From positions 1-42,528 of the forward strand of contig SHWZ01000020.1 of the NCBI GenBank assembly GCA_009693575.1: 42,528 nucleotides of DNA, written 5' to 3'. Below are positions 1 through 8,726 of the stretch, piece by piece. The notes below the pieces were generated by a model that was not told where the DNA came from, made no database searches, and worked only from the letters and a program-made list of their open reading frames with translations. Position numbers and translations under genes: made by a program. Source of the stretch: Flavobacteriaceae bacterium (GTDB lineage Bacteria; Bacteroidota; Bacteroidia; UKL13-3). Positions within the stretch are counted from its first letter, which is position 1; each line of letters opens with the position of its first letter.

Positions 1-64
1 CCTGAGCTGACTGCCCTAAAGCAATCATTGACAACAAGGCAATAAGGGTAAATAAATTTTTCAT
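1..64 (-). CDS. N-terminus of a secreted protein (partial)
   Basis: The reverse strand from base 64 opens with ATG and encodes a 21-residue stretch that is a classic export signal: MKNLF, then a hydrophobic core (TLIALLSMIALG), then QSAQ. The frame stays open to the window edge, so only the signal peptide is visible and the mature protein cannot be named. It lies downstream of holA on the same strand, about 100 bp away and beyond a possible terminator, so it is probably a separate transcription unit. The start is secure because it gives a textbook signal peptide; the function is unknown. Confidence 0.7.
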   Translation of the reverse strand, partial: MKNLFTLIALLSMIALGQSAQ

Positions 65-138
65 TTTATTTGTTTTAGTTATTTTTCGGGATGCAAAAGA
101 AAAGCATTTTGTACCTTCATAACAAATTTTATCTTAAT

Positions 139-165
139 AAAAAAAAAAAAGAGCAAATGGTTGCT
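139..165 (-). terminator. possible intrinsic terminator after holA
   Basis: Directly after the holA stop, the reverse strand can form a short hairpin (AGCAA, loop CCAT, TTGCT; bases 152-165) followed by C and twelve T (bases 139-150). The stem is only five pairs, so it is weak, but its position and the T-run fit termination. Confidence 0.4.
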
Positions 166-1188
166 TTAGCCTAAAAGTCTTACCATCAATTCTCTTAACA
201 TTTGAGGCTCAGAGATTGAGGGACTTTTCACCCCTTTACTCATTAAGTCAAAATCAAGGAGGGTTTTCATGCAGTTTTCCACATGCCCAATGCTGTAGCT
301 ACGCATAGCTGCTGTTACATCGTTTTGGGCTGAGAGGTTGAACAGACCATACTTCTGCTTCAGGCTTCCGATGCTTTTGTCTTGTTCGTGCAATACCGAA
401 AAAAGACGGGCATAGAAGGCATAAAGTCCAGCCAAAACAGGGATAATGCTTTTCTCGCTTGGGTCGTTGGCAAAGTGGTTGGCAATCTGCATTGCCTTCT
501 TCAGATTCTTGTTGGCCAATGCATTCTGTAACTCCCAAAGGTTAAAATCCTTGCTGATGCCTACATACTTTTCAATGTCGTCTTCGTTTATCTCACCGTT
601 GGGTTTGTTTATCAGTATTTTGTCTATTTCGTTTGTTATTTTGGCAAGGTCGCTGCCAAGGTGGTCGGCCAGCAGTTGCACAGCTTTGGGTGTGGCCTTC
701 AATCCCCGCTCAGCTATGTAGTCGCCTATCCAACGCACTATCTCGTAATCGGGTATAGCGTTACTCTCAAATACCAGTTGCGAACTTATCACTTTGTAGA
801 ATTTTGTCCGCTTATCAACCTTGTCGCTTTTCCAGCAAAATACCACCACTGTTGACTCCATTGGGTTTTCAAAATACGGAATTAGGCTTTCAGTATCTTT
901 TAACGATTGTGCTTCTTTCACCACTACCAATTGGTATTTGCTCATCATCGGAAACCGTTTGCATGTGCCTACAATCTGACTTGTGGTCACATCGCGGCCA
1001 TATAAAATGGTTTGGTTAAAACTTTTTTCGGCATCAGTCAAAACACTTTGCTCTATCAAATCGCTTAGCCTGTCTATGTAAAACGGCTCATCGCCCATCA
1101 AAAAATATACGGGTCTGAATTTTCCGCTTTTTATTTCGGCAGTTAGCTGCTTGTATTGCTGTATGGAATTTGGAGATGATTTGGCCAT
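166..1188 (-). CDS. holA: DNA polymerase III subunit delta
   Basis: This 340-residue protein is the delta subunit of the replicative clamp loader, which binds and opens the beta sliding clamp. The early stretch PVYFLMGDEPFYIDRLSDLI is the typical degenerate P-loop region of HolA. The middle DLAKITNEIDKI and later DDIEKYVGISKDFNLWEL are conserved landmarks of the lid and collar domains. Length matches the family. The open frame runs upstream to 1260, but the ATG at 1188 (MAKSSPNS) is preferred because the 24 extra residues look unlike a HolA N-terminus and would overlap the divergent gene. Its start codon shares the bases CATG with the divergent HsdR-N-like gene. Confidence 0.93.
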   Translation of the reverse strand: MAKSSPNSIQQYKQLTAEIKSGKFRPVYFLMGDEPFYIDRLSDLIEQSVLTDAEKSFNQTILYGRDVTTSQIVGTCKRFPMMSKYQLVVVKEAQSLKDTESLIPYFENPMESTVVVFCWKSDKVDKRTKFYKVISSQLVFESNAIPDYEIVRWIGDYIAERGLKATPKAVQLLADHLGSDLAKITNEIDKILINKPNGEINEDDIEKYVGISKDFNLWELQNALANKNLKKAMQIANHFANDPSEKSIIPVLAGLYAFYARLFSVLHEQDKSIGSLKQKYGLFNLSAQNDVTAAMRSYSIGHVENCMKTLLDFDLMSKGVKSPSISEPQMLRELMVRLLG

Positions 1189-1627
1189 GCCTTTGTTGAA
1201 AATGCCGCCCATCACTGTGCGGACTGAAATGAAGGGGCAAAAGAAATACATTTTTGACATAGTACGAAAAAAAATGGTGGTACTTACTCCCGAAGAGTGG
1301 GTGCGGCAGCATGTTATCCACTATCTGGTGCAAGAATCTGAGGTACCCTTGGGACAAATAGCCGTAGAAAGTGGATTGAAAGTGAACCGCATGGGTAAAC
1401 GAACTGATTTGCAGGTTTTCAAGAACGGAAAGCCAACCCTGCTCGTAGAATGCAAAGCCCCGGAAGTAAAAATGGATGATAAGGTGCTGGCTCAAGCCCT
1501 ACGATACAACCTAAAGGTATCTGCATCAATGCTTATGCTCACCAATGGTATCCATTCAGCCCTTTATTTGGTGAAAGAGACTAGGACAGAATACCTGGAA
1601 AAACTTCCTACTTATTCACATTGGTAA
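1187..1627 (+). CDS. stand-alone HsdR N-terminal-like nuclease domain protein
   Basis: A 146-residue protein resembling the N-terminal domain of type I restriction enzyme R subunits, here with no helicase or translocase part. RTDLQVF followed by TLLVECKAPEV gives the D...ExK pattern of PD-(D/E)XK nucleases. The stretch YIFDIVRKKMVVLTPEEWVR is one I associate with small Bacteroidota proteins of this type encoded beside holA. No methylase or specificity gene is nearby, so it is not a working restriction system. ATG at 1187 is chosen; ATG at 1202 is an alternative, and the open frame extends back to 1151 inside holA. A DNA-processing or repair role is inference. Confidence 0.75.
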   Translation: MPLLKMPPITVRTEMKGQKKYIFDIVRKKMVVLTPEEWVRQHVIHYLVQESEVPLGQIAVESGLKVNRMGKRTDLQVFKNGKPTLLVECKAPEVKMDDKVLAQALRYNLKVSASMLMLTNGIHSALYLVKETRTEYLEKLPTYSHW

Positions 1628-1656
1628 AACTTATTTCAAAATTTTTACAAAAAGAT

Positions 1657-1689
1657 TTGTTTATTTGATTTTCCAATCCATTAGCTTTG
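1657..1689 (+). promoter_or_regulatory. Bacteroidota-type promoter upstream of the decayed lipoprotein gene
   Basis: TTG at 1657-1659 is followed after 22 bases by TAGCTTTG at 1682-1689, matching the Bacteroidota -33/-7 pattern (TTG and TAnnTTTG). It lies 21 bp before the ATG of the pseudogene, so the promoter may outlive the gene. Confidence 0.45.
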
Positions 1690-1710
1690 CATTATCAATG
1701 TGTTATTAAT

Positions 1711-2681
1711 ATGAAATTTCACTGGTCATCAACTCTCATTACTTTTTATAGGGGCTTGCCGTCGTTATCCTTCGCCACCATTAGATAAGCCAGACACAGC
1801 AGATGAATGCGAACAAACGCTTGATTTAAGTAAGTCAAATCTCACTATTTCTTGGGCTACTCAATTTTGCTACAGCAAGCCTCAATTCAACCGGCAGAAC
1901 GCTAACCAAATTATTTACCTTAGATCTGAAAAGAATCGCCCCGAACAACATAGTCTCTTTGCTTACGATATCGGCAGCAACCAATTTTGGCCGCTCATCC
2001 ACAACCACCCACAACTTGAGGTAGCCGACTTTTCATCTGGACCCCAAGGGTGGATACTTATTCAATCGAAAGACTTTGAGCTATGAAAAATGAGGGCTAA
2101 TGGTACCGGCCTTGAACGTATGACCTTTGTGAAAAGAGATGGATTTGCCTCAAATGCATCTTGGAATGGTGATGGTTCGCTTTTTAGTTATACTGTAAAA
2201 AAGCCCTGGCAGATGTGGACGGCTTTACCGTTATTGCTATGAATAATGCAAAGCCTGTGGATACAATGTATTCTGCCACAGGTCCTTTATTTTTACCAAT
2301 AATCCTGCTATTATGTATAGCATTGACCGCAGTGGAGTGCTCACGCAGTATAACTCACAAACCAAAGAGAAACATACCTACCGACCAAGCACCGACGATA
2401 CAATTTTGAGGGTGTGCATGATGCCCGATGGCCTTAACTTAATGGCCTGTGAAAAGGAAAACATATATCTGGTGGACATAGCAGCCAATAGCCGCATACC
2501 TTTGAGAGCTGTTTGCCCTAACAAGCAATATCTGCAACCCAACCTCTCAAACGATGGGGAATGGTTAGTAGCCACCAAACGAAGCTACTCGGCTAATGGC
2601 AACAATAGAGTAAAACTAACTAGCGACATCTATGTGATGGACAAGAACTGCTGGCATCCCAAAAAGATTCTTCTTCCCTGA
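1711..2681 (+). pseudogene. decayed beta-propeller (PD40/TolB-like) lipoprotein gene
   Basis: An ATG at 1711 begins a signal-peptide-like stretch (MKFHWSSTLI). After a frame change, codons at 1745-1759 read FIGAC, a lipobox. That second frame continues with propeller-like sequence (SLFAYDIGSNQFWPLI) to an in-frame TGA at 2084-2086. The TGA sits where a Trp is expected before KMRANGTG, a common PD40 blade motif. It then runs through ASWNGDGSLFSYTV, changes frame near 2200 (DVDGFTVIAMNN) and again near 2280, and ends with NLSNDGEWLVATKRS and a stop at 2679. Three frameshifts and one nonsense codon in under 1 kb, between intact genes, indicate real decay. The intact protein would have been a secreted propeller lipoprotein of about 320 residues. 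Confidence 0.8.
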
Positions 2682-2700
2682 TCCTGCTAAAATATTAATA

Positions 2701-2737
2701 ATTAGAAAGGCCACCTCATTTGGGTGGTCTTTCTAAT
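2701..2737. terminator. bidirectional terminator between pseudogene and gyrB
   Basis: ATTAGAAAGGCCACC at 2701-2715 pairs with GGTGGTCTTTCTAAT at 2723-2737 (one G-U pair), leaving a short loop. The A/T-rich stem ends give T-runs in both directions. It lies between the convergent pseudogene and gyrB and can stop both. Confidence 0.8.
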
Positions 2738-2775
2738 TCTATTTCTGTCCTGTGATTTGGAAATGCCAAACTGCC

Positions 2776-4737
<1,962 letters not shown>

Positions 4738-4755
4738 TTATTTGGTAATTGTGTT

Positions 4756-4788
4756 GCAATTTACGGGCTAAACTTCATTTTTAGACAA
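4756..4788 (-). promoter_or_regulatory. possible gyrB promoter
   Basis: On the reverse strand TTG (4786-4788) is followed after 22 bases by TAAATTGC (4756-4763), an imperfect match to TAnnTTTG, about 25 bp before the gyrB ATG. Confidence 0.35.
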
Positions 4789-5003
4789 TAAAAATACGGC
4801 TTTTTTAAGGCGTTTTTTCCACATTATTTTATTGATAAAATAGTATTAATTTTGCATTTCAACTTCCTTATTCTGGTTACTTCTTCATCTTCTTTTGGCC
4901 ACTACACTACCAAGTCTTTCTCATTCGCCTTTATAGTCTGCCTCAAACTCTTTAACCAATTTATTATTGAGTGTTGGCAGTAACTATTTTTCTAATGCTA
5001 GTA

Positions 5004-5187
5004 TTATACTTCTGCGATAATTAATTCTTGAGTAGGATCTACCATTACCTCACCCAGCATCCGATATGGCAAGATTTTGATTCTTTTCATTTCATCCCAG
5101 GTTCCGCAGAAGGTGGTTTTTCAATTTGAGAATCTTCTGAAACTCGATGCTGCAAAAGGTATTGACGGATTTTATACTAAAAAAACT
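5004..5187 (-). pseudogene. unidentified decayed coding remnant
   Basis: On the reverse strand one frame reads IRQYLLQHRVSEDSQIE, then KPPSAEPGMK and a stop. The neighbouring frame picks up at MKRIKILPYRM and runs through LGEVMVDPTQELIIAEV to a TAA at 5004-5006. The join is a 5-base tandem duplication (ATGAA ATGAA); removing one copy fuses the two frames into a single reading frame. This suggests a real gene broken by slippage and already truncated upstream. I do not recognise the family. The evidence is composition and frame continuity only. Confidence 0.35.
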
Positions 5188-5363
5188 CTAACACTACGCT
5201 TTAGAACAATTCCTTATTAGGATTTGATTTTCAATCATTTGTAAAGTAATTTATTTTCTACAGCGGAATCCGGTATAAATGAGGCTTTATAATAATTCAT
5301 TTACCAAGCGTGCTGTACTATTCCTAAAAAAGGAAGTACAAAAACGCCCATTGGTAAACTAAA

Positions 5364-6032
5364 TTATTCGCCAGTTTTAGACATGGCATCCCGCCTTTCC
5401 CATTCAAGCAAATATTCCTTTTGAAACACTGCTAGACTTTTTACTCCTAATGTGTATTTGTGTGCGTAATAATGTCTTTCTCCTGCCTGACTATTGCGAA
5501 TGTCGTTGGCCACATAAGCCTTCGCCAGCAAAATTTGTGCGTCTTTTCGGCTTAGGTGATTCATTCTCATCAAGTCGGCCAATTGTTTTGAAATACTTAT
5601 TGCCGACCGAAAAAAGGAAGCTTGATCGAGCAGAAACCTTGATTCCTTACCTATTTCGCAATTGTAATGCAAGCCTCCCCAGGTAGGAATGGGTATTGAG
5701 ATTAACACGATAGCTGGAAACACTTTAATTCTGTATTTTTTGATAAATGCCTTTGCTTCAATAGTTTCTGCATTAAGCCAGATACACTCAAAGTTGTGAC
5801 GGAGCGTTGCATTCACTTGCTTTATATTCAATAAGTCACGGGTTAATTCTTTGCACTCGTAACTTTTTGAACTAGTGACATACACCAACCTAGATTTGGT
5901 GACCACATCTGATTGGCTGAATGTTTTGAAATTTTGTGGGCAGAAATCATCGGCCTGGATAAAGGAGGGGCTGATTGCAATTGCAATGCTTAATAAGCTT
6001 TTGCGATAGGAAAAAAGTGAATTATGTAGCAT
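5364..6032 (-). CDS. secreted thioredoxin-fold-like protein, function unknown
   Basis: A 222-residue protein with a signal peptide (hydrophobic SLLSIAIAISPSFIQA, likely cut before DDFC). The next part resembles a thioredoxin fold: RLVYVTSSKSYECKEL at the active-site position, a central strand, then YRIKVFPAIVLIS with the cis-Pro-type FP. A normal redox CXXC is absent; only the second Cys of the pair (YEC) remains, so thiol-disulfide exchange would be atypical. The C-terminal half is helical and not recognised. ATG at 6032 is preferred because it gives a clean signal peptide; the frame extends ten codons upstream to 6062. It is transcribed alone. Confidence 0.6.
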   Translation of the reverse strand: MLHNSLFSYRKSLLSIAIAISPSFIQADDFCPQNFKTFSQSDVVTKSRLVYVTSSKSYECKELTRDLLNIKQVNATLRHNFECIWLNAETIEAKAFIKKYRIKVFPAIVLISIPIPTWGGLHYNCEIGKESRFLLDQASFFRSAISISKQLADLMRMNHLSRKDAQILLAKAYVANDIRNSQAGERHYYAHKYTLGVKSLAVFQKEYLLEWERRDAMSKTGE

Positions 6033-6179
6033 AGTATGGAAGCAAAGTTCCAGCATTTCCACACAGTTATCAACTACTATTTTTGCTTATGAACATTCAA
6101 TCCACAATTTGAATTTTAATATTCAATAGTAGAAAGTAACATACTACAAGACAAATATTTACATATTCATGGTAAAAAC

Positions 6180-6809
6180 TTAGAGTTCTGGTTTGTCCTT
6201 TTCAGCAAACACCGTCTTCAACAAACCTCGAATGGTTTCGTAAGTATGCAAAGAATCTAAGTCGACCCCAGCCATGTCTTTCCAGATGGCTTCGGTGATA
6301 TGTTCCTCCGCTTGTGGTTTTGGAACTACGCCATCAGGGCAGGTCATCAAATACCAGTGACAGGTTTTTAGCATTTTATGTGGGTATTGATTGTACAAAT
6401 GATACGTTCTCGCTACTGGCTTTCCGAGCTTTATTTCTTTCACCCCACACTCTTCTTTCACTTCGCGAATGGCCGTAAAGTCAAAAGTTTCACCTGGATC
6501 AACCTTACCTTTTGGCAAATCCCAATAACCCATCCGATTAATCATCAACAAGTGGCCAGAATCATTGAACACCACACCTCCGGCAGCATCAATTGGTTTG
6601 CACACGTCTTTTAGAATATCAAATGCCTTGTCAGGATTGGCTGTAATGGTGATAAATCCCTTCGATGGCCCCCTAAACATCCATTCGATCACCTGGGCAA
6701 ATTCTTCTTTGTTGCACTCAACCCGCATAAAATCAGAAGTGTGCATTTGTTGGTACTCATCAGCCGTAGCTATGATGAGTGGACACTCGTTCACAAATAT
6801 TTTGTACAT
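6180..6809 (-). CDS. Nudix hydrolase
   Basis: A 209-residue Nudix protein with a full Nudix box at about residues 101-123: GKVDPGETFDF, then AIREVKEECGV, matching GX5EX7REUXEEXGU. These glutamates bind the metal that drives cleavage of a nucleoside-diphosphate-linked substrate. About 70 residues precede the fold and may act in substrate choice or dimerisation. The actual substrate cannot be read from sequence. It is divergent from pyrE with only 43 bp between the starts, so the two genes share an upstream region. Confidence 0.88.
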   Translation of the reverse strand: MYKIFVNECPLIIATADEYQQMHTSDFMRVECNKEEFAQVIEWMFRGPSKGFITITANPDKAFDILKDVCKPIDAAGGVVFNDSGHLLMINRMGYWDLPKGKVDPGETFDFTAIREVKEECGVKEIKLGKPVARTYHLYNQYPHKMLKTCHWYLMTCPDGVVPKPQAEEHITEAIWKDMAGVDLDSLHTYETIRGLLKTVFAEKDKPEL

Positions 6810-6815
6810 AAATGG

Positions 6816-6848
6816 TTGAAGGTTGGGATTGGCTTTCCTTTAGTTTTG
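6816..6848 (+). promoter_or_regulatory. pyrE promoter
   Basis: TTG at 6816-6818, 22 bases, then TAGTTTTG at 6841-6848, matching the Bacteroidota -33/-7 pattern. The box ends only four bases before the GTG start at 6853, so the transcript would be nearly leaderless if that start is right. Confidence 0.5.
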
Positions 6849-6852
6849 CGGT

Positions 6853-7497
6853 GTGAATAAAGTTGAAACCGCTGCAAAAATAGCCGAATTCCTGTTACAA
6901 ATAAAGGCAGTAAAATTGAGCCCCTCAGAACCCTTCACTTGGGCATCGGGCTGGCGTTCGCCGATATACTGTGATAATCGTGTGAGCCTTTCGCACCCAA
7001 TCGCCCGCACCTTTGTGAAAGAAAGCCTAGCTGCACTCTCAAAAAACCATTACCCCGATGCGGATGCAATAGTGGGTGTGGCCACAGCTGGAATTGCTCC
7101 AGGTGCTTTGGTGGCAGACTTGCTCGGCCTTCCCTTCGGCTATGTGCGGCCTGAGCCTAAAAAGCATGGCATGGGAAAAAGGCTGGAAGGTGACATTGCT
7201 ATTGGTAGTAAAGTCGTAGTCCTAGAAGATTTAGTCTCAACAGGAAAATCAAGTCTAGCCACTATAGAAGCTTTGCGAGAAGAAGGCTGCGAAGTGTTGG
7301 GGCTAATTGCCGTTTTTTCGTATGGATTTGAACAGGCAGAATTAAATTTTTCCAATGCAAATTGCCCCTTTCAAGTGCTTTGCGATTATGAAACTTTGAT
7401 AGCAACTGCCATAAAAACAGGGGATGTGCAGCTGGAACAATTGGAAACACTCTCCGCTTGGAGGCAATCACCATCTACTTGGCGGCAGGAAGTTTAA
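6853..7497 (+). CDS. pyrE: orotate phosphoribosyltransferase
   Basis: Converts orotate and PRPP to orotidine 5'-phosphate in pyrimidine synthesis. The 214-residue protein has the PRPP-binding loop VVVLEDLVSTGKSS (about residues 121-134), the catalytic loop KKHGMGKRLEG (103-113) and the N-terminal FTWASGWRSPIYCDNR. The start is GTG; the family N-terminus (VETAAKIAEFLLQIKAVKL) supports it, and there is no better ATG. It heads a compact cluster with the SRPBCC gene (5 bp gap) and the acyltransferase. Confidence 0.95.
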   Translation: MNKVETAAKIAEFLLQIKAVKLSPSEPFTWASGWRSPIYCDNRVSLSHPIARTFVKESLAALSKNHYPDADAIVGVATAGIAPGALVADLLGLPFGYVRPEPKKHGMGKRLEGDIAIGSKVVVLEDLVSTGKSSLATIEALREEGCEVLGLIAVFSYGFEQAELNFSNANCPFQVLCDYETLIATAIKTGDVQLEQLETLSAWRQSPSTWRQEV

Positions 7498-7502
7498 GCA
7501 GT

Positions 7503-7907
7503 ATGACTACTACTATAGAAAGCAAAGTAGCCTTGCTGCCCAAACGTATCGAAGATGTATATGCGTTCATGGCCGACATGAACCACCATGGCCAAATAAT
7601 GCCACCAGAAGTGGCCGAATGGCAAAGCACTGAGCATACTTGTTCCTTTACCATTACCGGTACAGGTAATCTAAAACTGAGGATTAAGGAAAAACTTCTA
7701 AACAAGTTGATAAGCATAGAGCCTGATGGCAAAGCTCCATTTTCGTTTGTATTGATTTGGAAATTTGAAAAAAACAAAACTGGATGCATGGCCAATGCTG
7801 TACTCGAAGCCACAATGAATCCAATCATAAAAATGGTGGCTACCAAACCGCTCAAAAAATTTCTCGATATGCAGGCCGATGGCCTGATGAGACATTTTGC
7901 TGAATGA
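7503..7907 (+). CDS. SRPBCC (START-like) family protein
   Basis: A 134-residue protein of the ligand-binding helix-grip type. It opens with TTIESKVALLPKRIEDVYAFMADM, the usual first strand and helix of polyketide-cyclase/START-like proteins. The central beta strands contain CSFTITGTGNLKLRI, and the long C-terminal helix ends PLKKFLDMQADGLMRHF. The ligand is unknown. ATG at 7503 is preferred to the upstream ATG at 7458, which would sit inside pyrE. It follows pyrE by 5 bp and overlaps the next gene by the ATGA at 7904-7907, so the three genes are probably cotranscribed. Confidence 0.75.
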   Translation: MTTTIESKVALLPKRIEDVYAFMADMNHHGQIMPPEVAEWQSTEHTCSFTITGTGNLKLRIKEKLLNKLISIEPDGKAPFSFVLIWKFEKNKTGCMANAVLEATMNPIIKMVATKPLKKFLDMQADGLMRHFAE

Positions 7908-8641
7908 AAAAGGTTTTGATAAAAATATATGTTTGCTGGTTCTACTTATGGACTGCACTCATTTTTCTGCTGCTGTATCCGCTGTTTCTTTGGTTTCTTT
8001 CCAAGAAAAAACTGTACAAAAAAGCCCACCTGCTTCGACGTTTTTGGGGCAGGTGGCTCATGCTTTTCGGGGGATTACGGCCAAAAACCATTTACGAAAT
8101 GCCGATTGACACAACCAAAACCTATGTGGTGGTAGCGAACCACAGCAGCTATCTAGATATAATATCACTAAGTTGTCAAGTACCAATTCATCTCAATTTT
8201 ATTGGAAAGATTGCCCTGCAAAAAATTCCCTTGTTTGGCATTTTTTTCAAAACAATTGATATACCTGTTGACCGAAGAAATGCAGTACATGCTGCCAAGG
8301 CATATATGCGTGCTAAGGAGCAACTTCGGTTGGGGAGTATGAGCATCGCTGTGTTTCCTGAAGGGGGAATCAAGGATTCAATCCCAAAGCTTTCACCGTT
8401 CAAGGATGGACCTTTCAAAATGGCGGTAGAAACTGGAACTTCGATACTACCAATAACCATAATAGATAATTGGAAACGAGGCCCAGGAAACAAGATTGAA
8501 GGTACTCCAGGGAAAATGCGGATGTTTGTGCACAAGCCAATTAATGTTGAAGGCATGAATGAAACCGATATCACGAAACTACGCCAACAGGTATTTGAAT
8601 TAATTCAAGAAAAGTTGAGGGAGTATGGAGTCGAGGGGTGA
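7904..8641 (+). CDS. 1-acyl-sn-glycerol-3-phosphate acyltransferase family (PlsC)
   Basis: A 245-residue membrane-bound acyltransferase that probably adds the second acyl chain in phospholipid synthesis. It has an N-terminal membrane helix (about residues 8-32), the catalytic HX4D motif as NHSSYLD (His80, Asp85), and the substrate-binding FPEGG at 151-155. The chain length fits PlsC. The start overlaps the SRPBCC stop. The exact acyl acceptor is not determined; other lysophospholipid acyltransferases share these motifs. Confidence 0.88.
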   Translation: MKKVLIKIYVCWFYLWTALIFLLLYPLFLWFLSKKKLYKKAHLLRRFWGRWLMLFGGLRPKTIYEMPIDTTKTYVVVANHSSYLDIISLSCQVPIHLNFIGKIALQKIPLFGIFFKTIDIPVDRRNAVHAAKAYMRAKEQLRLGSMSIAVFPEGGIKDSIPKLSPFKDGPFKMAVETGTSILPITIIDNWKRGPGNKIEGTPGKMRMFVHKPINVEGMNETDITKLRQQVFELIQEKLREYGVEG

Positions 8642-8726
8642 CACTATTTAGTAGTCGATTGCGGCAACATTCTCCCAAAAAAAACCTCTTCAATGCAAAG
8701 GCATTTCGTTTAAGGTAATCTGAAAA

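Noticed and set aside
1187-1627. A type I restriction-modification system
   Set aside because: Only an HsdR-N-like domain is present; there is no helicase, methylase or specificity gene in the window.
2084-2086. TGA read as Trp (alternative genetic code)
   Set aside because: The TGA sits at an expected Trp, but the same gene has three frameshifts, and many intact genes here use TGA as a stop, including ATGA overlaps.
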